Part shown: positions 9,403 through 19,761 of the stretch, piece by piece
Position numbering within the stretch: the first letter of the stretch is position 1
Layout: each line of letters opens with the position of its first letter
Assembly (NCBI GenBank): GCA_025361725.1
Contig: JANYJV010000012.1
Location: 1 to 64,000, forward strand
Direction: 5' to 3'
Origin: Acidimicrobiia bacterium
GTDB taxonomy: Bacteria > Actinomycetota > Acidimicrobiia > IMCC26256 > JAENVU01
DNA: 64,000 nucleotides
The notes under the pieces: model-generated
What the model saw: only the letters and a program-made list of their open reading frames with translations
What the model was told of the DNA's origin: nothing
Databases searched by the model: none
Made by a program: the position numbers and the translations under genes

Positions 9403-11661
9403 GTGCGCAAGCTCGCAATCCTGATCGTTCGTCGCCGCCGGTGGGTGGTGGTGATCGCACTCATCGCGTTGCCGTTGGCCGCGATCCTCGGCGGCGGCGT
9501 CCATGATCGCTTGACCGGTGGCGGCTTTGAAGACCCGGCGGCCGAGTCCGCCCGGGCGCGGGCCGAGATCAAGGCCGCGTTCCCCCAGGCCTCTCTGTCG
9601 GACTTCGTGCTGGTGGTCACCGCAAAGTCCGGCACTGTCGACGACGCCGCGGTCACCCAAGCCGCCACCGCCCTGACCAAGAAGTTGCGCAGCCAACGCG
9701 GGGTGGTCGCCGCGAACTCATACTGGACCTACGGCAAGGTCGCGCAGTTGAGGAGCACCAACGGACGACAAGCGCTCGTGGTTGCCGCGCTGTCCGGGGT
9801 CGAAGACACGAAGTTCGCGCGCGCCGGTGAACTCGCGGACGAGTTCACCGTGAATACACCGCTGCTCTCCACCCTGCCAACCGGTGAGGCGGTGTTGACG
9901 CACCAGATCTCGGTCCAGGCGGAGAAGGACCTTCAGAAGTCCGAGCTCATCACCGCGCCGTTGACCGCGATCGCGCTGGTGATCGTGTTCGGCAGCATCG
10001 TCGCTGCCCTGCTCCCGCTGGCGGTGGGCGCGATTGCAGTGATCGGAACGTTCCTCGTCCTCACGATCCTGACCCTCTTCACCGACGTCTCGGTCTTCGC
10101 GCTGAACCTGACGACGGCGCTCGGACTCGGTCTCGCAATCGACTACAGCCTGTTCATGGTCTCGCGCTACCGAGAAGAGATGGCGCGTGGCGTGTCGAGC
10201 AACGTCGCGGTCGGCCGGTCGATGCAGACTGCCGGGCGCACGGTCGCCTTCAGCGCCGGCACCGTCATGATCTCGCTCGCGGCCCTCGCAGTGTTCGACG
10301 TGCCCTACCTCCGGTCGTTCGCCTTTGCCGGGGTGGCGGTCGTGGCGCTTGCCGCGATCGCCGCCGTGGTGGTCCTCCCGGCGGTGCTCGCGATGCTCGG
10401 GCCGCGGGTGGAAAAAGGCCGCATCTTCAAGCCGAAGCCGGAGTCCGAGACGGGCGGGTTCTGGGGCGGCCAGGCCCGGCGAGTGATGAAGCACCCGGTG
10501 CCGTACGCGCTCGGCGTGAGCGCGCTGCTTGCACTGCTCGCAGTTCCGTTCTTCCACGTGAACCTCGGTCTGACCGACGACCGCGTGGTGCCGGACAGCG
10601 TCAGCGGCCGCCGTGCCGTCGATCAGATCCGGGCGAACTTCACCACCCGCGAGTCGAGTGCGATCGCCGTTTCGCTTCCGAAGACTGATCCGGTCAGGGA
10701 CGAAGCGGCCCTCAAGGCGTTGGCCCTGCGGTTCGCAACGTTGCCGGGGGTTGCGCACGTGGACTCGGCGATCGGCTTCTTCCTTCCCGCGCTCGACGGC
10801 CCGAAGAAGGGGACGGTGACCTTCGCTCCGATCTCGCTTGCCCCCACGCAGAAGCCGCGGTTCACCAACGCGGCAGGGACCAGTGGGACGTACTTGACGG
10901 TGACCCCGGCGATCGAGCCCATGTCGGCGAAGGGCGATCAGCTCGTCCGGTCGATTCGGGCAACGACGTCGCCACTCGAGTTCAACGTCGCGGGTCTCGG
11001 CGCGCGGCTCATCGACACGAAGGACTCGGTGCTGGGCCGCCTGCCGCTCGCGATCGGGCTCGTCGCGCTCGCCACCTTCATCCTGCTGTTCCTGATGACC
11101 GGGAGCTTGTTGGTACCCCTGAAGGCGCTCGGGCTCAACGTGCTGTCGTTGACGGCCACGTTCGGAGCGATGGTGTACATCTTCCAGGACGGCCACTTCA
11201 AGGACGTCCTCAACGTCACACCCACCGGCTCCGTCGACGTCTTCACTCCGATTCTGATGTTCTGCATCTCGTTCGGCTTGTCGATGGATTACGAGGTCTT
11301 CCTGCTGTCGCGCATCAAGGAGGAGTACGACCTCGATCGCAACAACGAACACGCCGTCGCCATCGGGTTGCAGAAGACTGGCAAGATCGTCACGGCCGCC
11401 GCGCTGCTCCTCACGATCGTCTTCGTCGGCATCGCCACGTCGGAGGTCGCGATTGTGAAGTTGTTCGGCATCGGGCTGACCCTGGCGATCCTCGTGGACG
11501 CGTTCTTGATCCGGGCGACGTTGGTCCCGGCCTTTATGCGCCTGGCCGGCCGATCCAACTGGTGGGCCCCGCGTTGGCTGCGCCGCTGGCACCTCCGCTA
11601 CGGGATTTGGGAGAACGAACCCATCGCACTGCTCGACCGCGAGTTCGAATCCGTCACCTAG
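9403..11661 (+). CDS. MMPL-family (RND) membrane transporter
   Basis: A 752-residue MmpL-type transporter of the RND superfamily. It has an N-terminal membrane segment (about 14-31), a large periplasmic-type loop, and a membrane bundle holding GLGLAIDYSLFMVSRYREE. A second loop and bundle hold the symmetric motif GLSMDYEVFLLSRIKEE; the Asp-Tyr pairs are the proton-relay residues of the family. These proteins export lipids or small hydrophobic molecules; the substrate cannot be read from sequence. GTG 9403 was chosen for the GGGAGG at 9393-9398 and because the membrane segment follows at once; the frame is open upstream into the divergent CNB gene. Confidence 0.9.
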   Translation: MRKLAILIVRRRRWVVVIALIALPLAAILGGGVHDRLTGGGFEDPAAESARARAEIKAAFPQASLSDFVLVVTAKSGTVDDAAVTQAATALTKKLRSQRGVVAANSYWTYGKVAQLRSTNGRQALVVAALSGVEDTKFARAGELADEFTVNTPLLSTLPTGEAVLTHQISVQAEKDLQKSELITAPLTAIALVIVFGSIVAALLPLAVGAIAVIGTFLVLTILTLFTDVSVFALNLTTALGLGLAIDYSLFMVSRYREEMARGVSSNVAVGRSMQTAGRTVAFSAGTVMISLAALAVFDVPYLRSFAFAGVAVVALAAIAAVVVLPAVLAMLGPRVEKGRIFKPKPESETGGFWGGQARRVMKHPVPYALGVSALLALLAVPFFHVNLGLTDDRVVPDSVSGRRAVDQIRANFTTRESSAIAVSLPKTDPVRDEAALKALALRFATLPGVAHVDSAIGFFLPALDGPKKGTVTFAPISLAPTQKPRFTNAAGTSGTYLTVTPAIEPMSAKGDQLVRSIRATTSPLEFNVAGLGARLIDTKDSVLGRLPLAIGLVALATFILLFLMTGSLLVPLKALGLNVLSLTATFGAMVYIFQDGHFKDVLNVTPTGSVDVFTPILMFCISFGLSMDYEVFLLSRIKEEYDLDRNNEHAVAIGLQKTGKIVTAAALLLTIVFVGIATSEVAIVKLFGIGLTLAILVDAFLIRATLVPAFMRLAGRSNWWAPRWLRRWHLRYGIWENEPIALLDREFESVT

Positions 11662-11674
11662 TTCGTCCCAAAGA

Positions 11675-11730
11675 CGCGACTTTTTGGCTGTGGGGTCGCG
11701 CTTTTGGCCGGCTGCAGCCAAAAAGTCGTG
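11675..11730. terminator. long inverted repeat after mmpL
   Basis: CGACTTTTTGGCTG (11677-11690) and CAGCCAAAAAGTCG (11715-11728) are perfect 14-bp arms, extendable to 16 with one G-T pair, around a 24-nt loop. The repeat begins 14 nt after the mmpL stop and ends about 75 nt before clpB. It is a likely terminator for mmpL, though it lacks a downstream T-run. Confidence 0.6.
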
Positions 11731-11803
11731 GCGGGAATGGAGGAGTTGATGGTGGCGTTGTCAAGTTCGACTCATTCCGGCCGCGCGCGCACGAGGACTT
11801 TTC

Positions 11804-14404
11804 ATGGCGTTTGATCCCGACAAGTTGACCCGCAAGACCCAGGAGGCGATTGGCGCGGCGCAGGCCGTCGCCCGGGATCGCCACCACAGCCAGGTTGGTG
11901 GTGAGCATTTGCTCGCCGCCCTCATCGGCCAGGCCGAAGGCGTGGTGTTGCCGGTGATCGAACGGGTCGGGGTCGCGCCGAAGGCGGTGCGAGACCAAGT
12001 CGAGGCGTCCCTTGAACGCTTACCGAAGGTGCACGGCTCGACCACCCAGCCACCGCAGGTCGCCCAGGACGCGTACCGCCTTCTCGAAGCCGCCAACGGC
12101 GAGCGGGCCGAACTCGGTGACGACTACCTCTCGACCGAGCACCTCCTGCTTGCGATGACCAAGGTTGCCGGCGGTGTGGGCGACTTGCTCCGTGGTCTGG
12201 GCGTGACGACCGACGCGGTGCTCGAGGCGCTGAAGCAGGTCCGAGGTTCGCACCGGGTCACATCGGAAAACCCCGAGGATCAATACCAGGCGCTCGAGCG
12301 GTACGGCCGGGACCTCACCGAGGAAGCGCGCAAGGGCAAGCTCGATCCGGTCATCGGCCGGGACGAGGAGATCCGGCGCGTGATCCAGGTGCTGTCGCGG
12401 CGGACGAAGAACAACCCGGTTCTCATCGGAGAGCCTGGCGTCGGCAAGACCGCGATCGCCGAAGGGCTCGCCCGGCGGATCGTGGAGGGCGACGTCCCGG
12501 AGAGTCTCCGGGACAAGCGGCTCATCTCTCTGGACATCGGTGCGATGGTCGCCGGTGCGAAGTATCGTGGTGAGTTCGAGGAACGAATGAAGGCGGTGCT
12601 CAAGGAGATCGTCGACAGTGACGGCGAGGTCGTCACGTTTATCGACGAGTTGCACACCATCGTCGGCGCCGGCGCCGCCGAGGGCTCGGTTGACGCCGGA
12701 AACATGATCAAGCCCATGCTCGCGCGCGGCGAACTCCGCATGATCGGTGCGACCACGCTGGACGAGTTCCGCAAGTACATCGAGAAGGATGCGGCACTGG
12801 AACGCCGGTTCCAACAGGTGTACGTGGGTGAGCCGTCAGTCGAAGACACGATCGCGATTCTGCGCGGCCTGAAGGAGCGGTACGAGGTCCACCACGGTGT
12901 CCGCATCCAGGACGCCGCGCTGGTGGCGGCCGCGGTGTTGAGCGACCGGTACATCCCGTCCCGACAGCTGCCGGACAAGGCCATCGACCTCGTCGACGAG
13001 TCCGCGTCGCGATTGCGGATCGAGATCGACTCGATGCCCAACGAGCTCGACGTCGTGGAGCGGCGCATCCGTCAGCTCGAAATCGAGCAGGCCGCACTCG
13101 CGAAGGAGACCGACGAAGCCTCGAAGCAGCGGCTCGCCGCGCTCGAATCAGAGTTGGCCGGACTCGCGGAGGAACGTGACGCCATGGCTGCGCAGTGGCA
13201 GCTGGAGAAGGACGGGATCGCCGAGATCCGCAAGCGCAAGGAGGCGCTCGAAGCGGCGCGCACGGACGCAGAGAAAGCCGAACGTGATGGTGATCTCCAG
13301 CGCGCCGCCGAACTCCGCTACGGCACCATGCGCGATCTCGACGCCGAGATCGAGGAGCGCACCGAGCGCCTCAACGACCTCCAGGCCGGCCACGCCATGC
13401 TGAAGGAAGAGGTCGACGAAGAGGACATCGCCGAGATCGTGTCGAAGTGGACCGGCGTGCCGGTCACGCGCCTGATGGAGGGCGAGATGGCGAAGCTCGT
13501 CCGCATGGAGGACGAGTTGCACGCGCGGGTCATCGGCCAGGACGACGCCGTCGCCGCCGTGGCGAACGCGATCCGTCGTTCCCGTGCCGGTCTCTCTGAC
13601 CCAAACCAGCCGATCGGGTCGTTCTTGTTCCTCGGCCCGACGGGCGTCGGCAAGACCGAGCTCGCCCGGACCCTCGCCGACTTCTTGTTCGACGACGACC
13701 GCGCCATGGTCCGCATCGACATGAGTGAGTACATGGAGAAGCACGCGGTCTCGCGTCTCGTCGGTGCGCCTCCCGGCTACGTCGGGTACGACGAAGGCGG
13801 TCAGCTCACCGAAGCAGTTCGCCGGCGTCCCTACGCCGTGGTCTTGCTCGACGAGGTGGAGAAGGCCCACCCGGACGTGTTCAACGTGCTGCTCGCGCTC
13901 ATGGATGACGGTCGTCTGACGGATGGCCAGGGCCGCACGGTCGACTTCACCAACACCGTGCTCATCATGACGAGCAACCTGGGGGCCGGTGGCGACGAGC
14001 GCGCCGTGATGGCCGCGGTTCATACTCACTTCAAGCCCGAGTTCGTCAATCGGATCGACGAAGTGGTGGTGTTCCACCGGCTCGACGAGCGTCATATCGC
14101 GTCGATCGTGGACATCCAGGTGGCGTTCCTCCGCGACCGGCTCGAGGCTCGCGGACTGGGACTCGAACTCACGGACGGCGCCCGTGACTACGTCGCGCGC
14201 GTTGGCTACGACCCAGACTTCGGCGCCCGGCCACTCAAGCGCGTACTGCAGAAGGAGATCGCTGATCCGATCGCGATCGAGCTGCTCCAGGGCAACTACC
14301 GAGACGGTGATGTGATCCAGGTCGACGCGAGCCCCGACGGTCTCGTGTTCCACCGCTCCGAAGCCATCATCTCGGCGTCTCTGCTCGCACCTCCGCCCGG
14401 CTGA
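11804..14404 (+). CDS. clpB: disaggregase ClpB (Hsp104 family)
   Basis: An 866-residue AAA+ unfoldase. It has the Clp N-domain (about 1-145), AAA-1 with Walker A GEPGVGKT (209-216) and the coiled-coil middle domain (about 405-530). AAA-2 has Walker A GPTGVGKT near 611-618 and the ClpB-type start VTRLMEGE. No IGF/IGL ClpP-binding loop is seen, fitting a disaggregase that works with DnaK rather than a protease subunit. It threads aggregated proteins through its central pore. The ribosome-binding site is GAGGA at about 11793. Upstream GTTGTCAA plus ACTCA resembles the dnaK operator only loosely, so HspR control is plausible but not shown. Confidence 0.97.
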   Translation: MAFDPDKLTRKTQEAIGAAQAVARDRHHSQVGGEHLLAALIGQAEGVVLPVIERVGVAPKAVRDQVEASLERLPKVHGSTTQPPQVAQDAYRLLEAANGERAELGDDYLSTEHLLLAMTKVAGGVGDLLRGLGVTTDAVLEALKQVRGSHRVTSENPEDQYQALERYGRDLTEEARKGKLDPVIGRDEEIRRVIQVLSRRTKNNPVLIGEPGVGKTAIAEGLARRIVEGDVPESLRDKRLISLDIGAMVAGAKYRGEFEERMKAVLKEIVDSDGEVVTFIDELHTIVGAGAAEGSVDAGNMIKPMLARGELRMIGATTLDEFRKYIEKDAALERRFQQVYVGEPSVEDTIAILRGLKERYEVHHGVRIQDAALVAAAVLSDRYIPSRQLPDKAIDLVDESASRLRIEIDSMPNELDVVERRIRQLEIEQAALAKETDEASKQRLAALESELAGLAEERDAMAAQWQLEKDGIAEIRKRKEALEAARTDAEKAERDGDLQRAAELRYGTMRDLDAEIEERTERLNDLQAGHAMLKEEVDEEDIAEIVSKWTGVPVTRLMEGEMAKLVRMEDELHARVIGQDDAVAAVANAIRRSRAGLSDPNQPIGSFLFLGPTGVGKTELARTLADFLFDDDRAMVRIDMSEYMEKHAVSRLVGAPPGYVGYDEGGQLTEAVRRRPYAVVLLDEVEKAHPDVFNVLLALMDDGRLTDGQGRTVDFTNTVLIMTSNLGAGGDERAVMAAVHTHFKPEFVNRIDEVVVFHRLDERHIASIVDIQVAFLRDRLEARGLGLELTDGARDYVARVGYDPDFGARPLKRVLQKEIADPIAIELLQGNYRDGDVIQVDASPDGLVFHRSEAIISASLLAPPPG

Positions 14405-14541
14405 CGCGCGGAGGCTCGTTCCGACGCGACTCCGCTCCGGCTCGGATGACGGTGCGTCGACTACCGTGTCCCCAACGTGAGTGCAGTCACGTTGTGGGCC
14501 GGTTCCTCGCGAGGATCCGGTCCTTTTCGCGGGAGTAGCGC

Positions 14542-15834
14542 GTGCCAGGTGCAGTAGTCGTCGGAACGCAATGGGGTGACGAGGGCAAAGGTCGGTTCAC
14601 CGACTATCTCGCCAAAGAAGCTTCCCTCTGTGTTCGGTATCAGGGCGGCCACAACGCCGGCCACACCCTCGTCGTCGACGGCGAGGTCTTCAAGTTGCAG
14701 CTGGTGCCGAGCGGGATTCTCTATCCCTGGGTCGTGCCGGTCATCGGCAACGGTGTGGTTGTGGATCCCCAGGTCCTGCTCAACGAACTCGAAATGCTCA
14801 ACGCTCGCAACATCGAGACACGAGGCTTGCGCCTCTCCGGCAATGCGCATCTGATCATGCCGTACCACCAGGAGCTGGACCGTCTGAACGAGCGGTACCT
14901 CGGGAACGCAAAGCTCGGGACCACCAAGCGCGGCATCGGCCCGGCGTACGCAGATAAGGCCATGCGTGTGGGCCTGCGCGTCCAAGACCTGTTCGACCCC
15001 AAGATCTTCCGCGAGAAACTCGACCTGGCGTTGCGCGAGAAGAACGGTGTGCTCACCAAGGTCTACAACCGGCTGCCCGTTGACGCCGATGCACTGGCGA
15101 AGCAGTACCTCGCGCTCGCGTCTCGGCTCGAGCCGCTCGTCGATGACACCGTGCACCTGGTGCACCAGGCGCTCGACGCCCAGCAATGGGTCCTCTTCGA
15201 AGGCGCCCAGGCCACCTTTCTCGATCTGGACCACGGCACGTATCCCTTCGTAACCTCGAGCAACCCGGTCTCGGGCGCGGTGTGCGCCGGCGCCGGCGCC
15301 GGACCACGGGATCTGGAGCGCATCGTCGGCGTGGTGAAGGCGTACACGACGCGCGTGGGTGCGGGCCCATTCCCGGCCGAGTTGTTCGAAGGCGATGAGG
15401 TGGGCGACCTGCTCGTGGACCGAGGCGCCGAGTTCGGGACGAACACGAAGCGGCGTCGCCGCACCGGGTGGCTGGACCTGGTGATGGTAAAGCACGCTTC
15501 GCGCCTCAACACCTGTACCGAGCTCGCCATCACCAAACTCGACGTGTTGTCGCCACTCGCGGAGCTCAAGGTCTGCGTCGGTTACGTCGGAGAAGACGGC
15601 ACGCGCTACGACCACGTGCCGTATCACCAGTCGGTGATCCACAAGGTGAAACCGATCTACGAGACATTCAAAGGTTGGGAGTCCGACATCGAGCGGGCCG
15701 AGCGCATCCAGGATCTCCCACGCGAAGCGCAGGAGTACGTGCGCTTCATCGAGGAGTACACCGGGGTGCATGTCAGCTTCGTCTCGGTCGGTCCGGCACG
15801 GGACCAAACGGTCGTACTCCCGAGAGCCGCGTGA
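14542..15834 (+). CDS. purA: adenylosuccinate synthetase
   Basis: A 430-residue enzyme, full length for the family. It joins IMP and aspartate using GTP, the first step of AMP synthesis. The N-terminal GTP-binding motif QWGDEGKGR, the IMP-binding segment around [11 protein letters not shown] and the C-terminal KLDVL region (GTPase-like NKxD equivalent) are all visible. GTG 14542 is preceded by GGGAG. It opens the purine supercluster, 27 nt before purD. No riboswitch is recognisable in the 137-nt leader region. Confidence 0.97.
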   Translation: MPGAVVVGTQWGDEGKGRFTDYLAKEASLCVRYQGGHNAGHTLVVDGEVFKLQLVPSGILYPWVVPVIGNGVVVDPQVLLNELEMLNARNIETRGLRLSGNAHLIMPYHQELDRLNERYLGNAKLGTTKRGIGPAYADKAMRVGLRVQDLFDPKIFREKLDLALREKNGVLTKVYNRLPVDADALAKQYLALASRLEPLVDDTVHLVHQALDAQQWVLFEGAQATFLDLDHGTYPFVTSSNPVSGAVCAGAGAGPRDLERIVGVVKAYTTRVGAGPFPAELFEGDEVGDLLVDRGAEFGTNTKRRRRTGWLDLVMVKHASRLNTCTELAITKLDVLSPLAELKVCVGYVGEDGTRYDHVPYHQSVIHKVKPIYETFKGWESDIERAERIQDLPREAQEYVRFIEEYTGVHVSFVSVGPARDQTVVLPRAA

Positions 15835-15861
15835 ACCGGCGCGCACGAGAGCGGGATTGAC

Positions 15862-17118
15862 ATGCAGGTACTCGTCGTCGGCGGTGGTGCGCGAGAGCAC
15901 GCTCTGGTCTGGGCCCTCTCGCAGTCGCCGATCGTCGACGCGGTGGTCGCAACGCCGGGCAACCCCGGGATTGCCGCCGGCGCACACTGTCTGAGCTTCG
16001 ACGACGCGATGGAGAGCCTCGACTCGTTTGATCTTGCGGTCATCGGGCCCGAGGCCCCACTCGTCGATGGATTGGCGGACGAGATGCGCGAGCAAGGGCT
16101 CGCGGTGTTCGGCCCGTCGGCCGCGGCGGCGCGCCTGGAGGGGTCGAAGGCGTGGATGAAGGACGTCCTCGCCGGCGCCGAGATCCCCACCGCCCGCCAC
16201 GCCACGTTCACCGGGGCTCAAGAGCACGCGGCACTGGCGTACCTCGAGACGCTCCCCGGGCTGTACGTAATCAAGACTGACGGCCTCGCCGCCGGCAAGG
16301 GCGTGCTCGTCACCGAGTCGCTCCCCGACGCGCGCGAGGCGGTTCGTGAGTACCTGGCCGGCCGCGCGTTCGGTGATGCCGGCCGCACCGTGGTGATCGA
16401 GGAGGGACTCACCGGTCCCGAGCTCTCACTGCTCGTGCTGTGCGACGGGACGCTGACCGGCGTGCCGCTCGCGCCCGCGCAGGACTTCAAGCGGCTGGGC
16501 GATGGCGATCTCGGCCCCAACACCGGCGGCGTCGGCGCGTACTCGCCGGTCCCGGTGGCGACCGACGCACTCGTGCAGCAGATCATGGAGCGTGCGGTCA
16601 CGCCGACTCTGTCCCGGCTCGCTGCGTTCGACATCGAGTACCGGGGTGTGCTGTACGCCGGACTGATGCTCACTCCCGAGGGCCCGAAGGTCATCGAGTA
16701 CAACGTTCGCTTCGGTGATCCGGAGTGCGAAGTGGTGGTGCCGCGGCTCGCGAGCGACCTGGCGGTCCACTGCGCCGAGGCGGCCACCGGCAGACTGGAG
16801 ACGCCGGTTCGATTCCGTGACGATGCGTGCGTGACCGTCGTGCTCGCGAGTGAGGGCTATCCGACCGCGCCGCGCACCGGCGACCTCATCGCCGGCCTGG
16901 ACTCCGCCGCCGCCACCGACGATGACGTGATCGTCTTCCACGCCGGCACCGCGCGTACCGACGCGGGCATCGTGACCGCGGGAGGACGCGTGCTCGCCGT
17001 CACCGCGCTCGGGACCGACGTTGACGCCGCGCGCACCAAGGCCTACGCCGCCGCCGACGCGATCTCGTGGCGCGGCAAGTACTGCCGGCGCGACATCGCC
17101 GCCGCACCTTCGACCTGA
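15862..17118 (+). CDS. purD: phosphoribosylamine-glycine ligase
   Basis: A 418-residue ATP-grasp enzyme making GAR from phosphoribosylamine, glycine and ATP, the second step of purine synthesis. Visible motifs are the N-terminal VLVVGGGAREHAL, the ATP-grasp segment VIKTDGLAAGKGV and the signature VRFGDPECEV. It lies between purA and purB on the same strand (13-nt gap to purB). Confidence 0.97.
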   Translation: MQVLVVGGGAREHALVWALSQSPIVDAVVATPGNPGIAAGAHCLSFDDAMESLDSFDLAVIGPEAPLVDGLADEMREQGLAVFGPSAAAARLEGSKAWMKDVLAGAEIPTARHATFTGAQEHAALAYLETLPGLYVIKTDGLAAGKGVLVTESLPDAREAVREYLAGRAFGDAGRTVVIEEGLTGPELSLLVLCDGTLTGVPLAPAQDFKRLGDGDLGPNTGGVGAYSPVPVATDALVQQIMERAVTPTLSRLAAFDIEYRGVLYAGLMLTPEGPKVIEYNVRFGDPECEVVVPRLASDLAVHCAEAATGRLETPVRFRDDACVTVVLASEGYPTAPRTGDLIAGLDSAAATDDDVIVFHAGTARTDAGIVTAGGRVLAVTALGTDVDAARTKAYAAADAISWRGKYCRRDIAAAPST

Positions 17119-17131
17119 CCCTGGAGGAAAC

Positions 17132-18439
17132 GTGATCCCCCGCTATTCGTTGCCCGAGATGGCCATGCTGTTCACCGACGACGCGAAGTTCGGCGCGTGG
17201 CTCGAGGTCGAGATCCTCGCCACTGAGGCGTGGGCCGAGATCGGAGTCGTACCGACGCCGGCCGCGGAAGCAGTGCGCGCCCGTGCCGGTTTCGACGTCG
17301 CCGCGATCGATGAGCGGGAGCTGATCACCGAGCACGATGTCGCCGCGTTCGTCGACGTGGTCCAAGAACGCGTCGGACAACCCGAGGGTGCGTGGGTGCA
17401 CTACGGCCTGACCTCGAGCGACGTGGTCGATACCGCACTCGCGTTGCAGCTCACCCGGGCCGCCGACTTGCTCATCGGCGCGGCGGTCGAGCTCGAAGAG
17501 GCGCTGACCAAGCAAGCCCACGTGTATCGAGACACTGCGATGGTCGGGCGTACGCACGGGATCCATGCCGAACCCACCACCTTCGGTATCAAGCTCGCCC
17601 TGTGGGCGTTGCAGGTCCGCCGGGACGTCGAGCGATTGCGCCGGGCGCGAGCCGGCATTGCGGTCGGCAAGCTGTCCGGAGCGGTGGGGACCTACTCCAA
17701 CGTCGATCCTCGCGTCGAGGCGCACGTCTGCCGGGCGCTCGGGCTCACCCCGGTTCCGGCCACGCAGGTGTTGGCCCGTGACCGACACGCCGAGCTGCTG
17801 TACGCGTGTGCATCGGCCGGCGCGGCGGTGGAGCAATGCGCGCTGGAGATCCGTCATCTGCAACGGACCGAAGTCCGAGAGGTGGAAGAACCGTTCCGCG
17901 CCGGGAAGCAGAAAGGTTCCTCGGCAATGCCGCACAAGCGGAATCCGGTCAAGAGCGAACAGCTCTGCGGTTTGGCACGCGTGTTGCGGGCCGACCTGAT
18001 GGCCGGTATGGAAGACATCGCGCTCTGGCACGAACGAGATATCTCTCACTCCTCGGTCGAGCGGATCATCCTTCCGGACGCCTGTCTCTTGGCGTACTAC
18101 CTGCTCGTGAAAATGCGCTCGATCATCGAGGGCATGGTCGTGTACCCCGAGCGCATGATCGAGAACCTCGACGCGAGTTACGGACTGGTGTTCAGCCAAC
18201 CCGTGCTGCTCGCCATCGTCGAAGCCGGACGGTCGCGTGACGACGCGTACCGCATGGTGCAGCGCAATGCGATGAAGACCTGGGAGGAACGCCGCCCGTT
18301 CATCGATGTCCTGCGCGACGATCCGGAGGTCGTCGCCGCAATCTCGCCCGAGGCACTCGCCGGCGCCTTCGACCTCACGAAGGCAATCGCCAACATCGGC
18401 CGCACCTTCGATGTCCTGGATCAGGAGGCGACAGCGTGA
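17132..18439 (+). CDS. purB: adenylosuccinate lyase
   Basis: A 435-residue member of the fumarase/aspartase superfamily, acting twice in purine synthesis (SAICAR to AICAR; adenylosuccinate to AMP). The signature SSAMPHKRNP, which carries the catalytic serine loop, and the TSSDVVDT motif are present. GTG 17132 follows GGAGG (17123-17127). The frame is open further upstream into purD, but that extension has no conserved start. Its stop overlaps a 50-codon ORF and then purC follows. Confidence 0.96.
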   Translation: MIPRYSLPEMAMLFTDDAKFGAWLEVEILATEAWAEIGVVPTPAAEAVRARAGFDVAAIDERELITEHDVAAFVDVVQERVGQPEGAWVHYGLTSSDVVDTALALQLTRAADLLIGAAVELEEALTKQAHVYRDTAMVGRTHGIHAEPTTFGIKLALWALQVRRDVERLRRARAGIAVGKLSGAVGTYSNVDPRVEAHVCRALGLTPVPATQVLARDRHAELLYACASAGAAVEQCALEIRHLQRTEVREVEEPFRAGKQKGSSAMPHKRNPVKSEQLCGLARVLRADLMAGMEDIALWHERDISHSSVERIILPDACLLAYYLLVKMRSIIEGMVVYPERMIENLDASYGLVFSQPVLLAIVEAGRSRDDAYRMVQRNAMKTWEERRPFIDVLRDDPEVVAAISPEALAGAFDLTKAIANIGRTFDVLDQEATA

Positions 18440-18588
18440 GCGAGGCGTCGACACCAGTGCACAGCCATCGGCCTCGCCGAGCGGGGCCCGAGCGGCAGCG
18501 ACACGAGCGCTTGCGGCGGCGCGAAGGGACGTGGACGTACGAGCGAGTAGCGCCGTCGCAGCGTCCGCAGGGCGGTGAGCGGAGGTGA
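18436..18588 (+). CDS. small basic ORF between purB and purC
   Basis: A 50-residue ORF whose GTG overlaps the purB stop (GTGA) and whose TGA runs to 3 nt before the purC start. The translated product is strongly basic (about 15 Arg) and has no recognisable domain. Stop-free frames are common in high-GC DNA, so chance is possible. Points in favour are the tight junctions and the otherwise unexplained 150-nt gap inside a compact operon. Confidence 0.3.
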   Translation: MSEASTPVHSHRPRRAGPERQRHERLRRREGTWTYERVAPSQRPQGGERR

Positions 18589-18590
18589 TC

Positions 18591-19487
18591 GTGATCGATC
18601 TGCCGCACCTCTACTCCGGCAAGGTCCGAGACCTCTATGACGCCGGTGAGGACACGATCCTCATGGTCGCGTCCGATCGGGTCTCGGTCTTCGACGTCGT
18701 CCTTCCGGATGAGATCCCGGACAAGGGTCGCGTCCTCACGGCCCTCTCCTCGTTCTGGTTCGACCTGACCGTTGATCTGCTCCCGAACCACGTGATCTCC
18801 GTCGACCCGAGCACCTTTCCCGAAGGTGCTCGCCCCGATGCGGACGGCCGCGCCACGCTGGTGCGCCGGACCGATCCGGTCCCGATGGAGTGCATCGCGC
18901 GGGGGTACCTCTTCGGCAGTGCGTGGGCCGAGTATCGCGAGCACGGCACCGTGCAGGGCCGGCCGATGCCGGCGGGGATGCAGGAGGCCGAGGTCCTTCC
19001 CGAGCCGCTCTTCACCCCGACCACCAAGGCCGACGCCGGACACGACCTCCCCATGACCGATGCCGAGGCAGTCGATCTCGTCGGAGCCGAGACGTTTGCC
19101 CGCCTGCGCGATGCCGCCCTCGCGACCTACGCCCGGGGCGCCGAACACGCGCGAGCCCGCGGGATCGTGCTGGCCGACACGAAGTTCGAGTTCGGCACCT
19201 CGGGAGATGGTGAACTCCTGTTGATCGACGAGGTGATGACGCCGGATTCCTCGCGGTACTGGCCCGCCGATTCCTACACGCCGGGCGGGTCGCCGCCGAG
19301 CTTCGACAAGCAGTACGTACGCGACTACTACCTGACGCTGGACTGGGACCACACGCCGCCGGCGCCACCCGTTCCCGCCGCCGTGATCGCGGGAACGCGC
19401 GCTCGGTACGTCGAGGCGTACGAGCGGATTACCGGCCGGTCGTTCGCCGAGTGGTTCGGACCCAACGACGCAGGCGGCGGCGGGTAA
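18591..19487 (+). CDS. purC: SAICAR synthetase
   Basis: A 298-residue phosphoribosylaminoimidazole-succinocarboxamide synthase. It couples CAIR and aspartate with ATP. Motifs are YSGKVRDLY near the N-terminus, ASDRVSVFD, ECIARGYLFGSAW, ADTKFEFG and LIDEVMTPDSSR. GTG 18591 is preferred: GGAGG at 18581-18585 sits 5 nt upstream, whereas GTG 18585 overlaps that sequence. Next comes purS after 10 nt. Confidence 0.96.
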   Translation: MIDLPHLYSGKVRDLYDAGEDTILMVASDRVSVFDVVLPDEIPDKGRVLTALSSFWFDLTVDLLPNHVISVDPSTFPEGARPDADGRATLVRRTDPVPMECIARGYLFGSAWAEYREHGTVQGRPMPAGMQEAEVLPEPLFTPTTKADAGHDLPMTDAEAVDLVGAETFARLRDAALATYARGAEHARARGIVLADTKFEFGTSGDGELLLIDEVMTPDSSRYWPADSYTPGGSPPSFDKQYVRDYYLTLDWDHTPPAPPVPAAVIAGTRARYVEAYERITGRSFAEWFGPNDAGGGG

Positions 19488-19497
19488 GGTCGAACCG

Positions 19498-19761
19498 ATG
19501 CCGAGCTTCGCTGCCACCGTCGACATCACCCATCTTCCGGGGATCCTCGATCCCCAGGGCGCGACCATCGATCGAGCGTTGCCGGCCCTCGGCTACACCA
19601 ACGTCACCCAGGTCCGGGTCGGCAAGTCGATCCGCCTCACCGTCGACGCCGAATCGGAGGCCGCAGCCCGAGCGCAGGTGGACGAGATGTGCCATCGCCT
19701 TCTCGCCAATCCGGTGATCGAGGCGTTCTCGATCTCGATCACAGTCGAGGGCGAGCGCTGA
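19498..19761 (+). CDS. purS: FGAM synthase subunit PurS
   Basis: An 87-residue PurS, the small dimeric subunit that bridges PurL and PurQ in the three-part FGAM synthase and helps ammonia transfer. The family pattern DPQGATIDRALPALGY and the VGKSIRLTVD strand are clear. It overlaps purQ by one base (TGATG). A TAAGGT box 7 nt upstream, overlapping the purC stop, could give an internal leaderless start. Confidence 0.95.
   Translation: MPSFAATVDITHLPGILDPQGATIDRALPALGYTNVTQVRVGKSIRLTVDAESEAAARAQVDEMCHRLLANPVIEAFSISITVEGER

Noticed and set aside
9718-11721. 667-codon open frame on the strand opposite mmpL
   Set aside because: It is a mirror of third-position GC in the mmpL coding frame; the translation is charged low-complexity sequence without any domain.
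11757-11776. HAIR-like site before clpB
   Set aside because: GTTGTCAA and ACTCA recur as at dnaK, but with wrong half-site spacing and only about half of the consensus bases; too weak to list.
14461-16227. 588-codon open frame opposite purA and purD
   Set aside because: It runs antisense across two clear enzymes and has no recognisable motif; a high-GC shadow frame.
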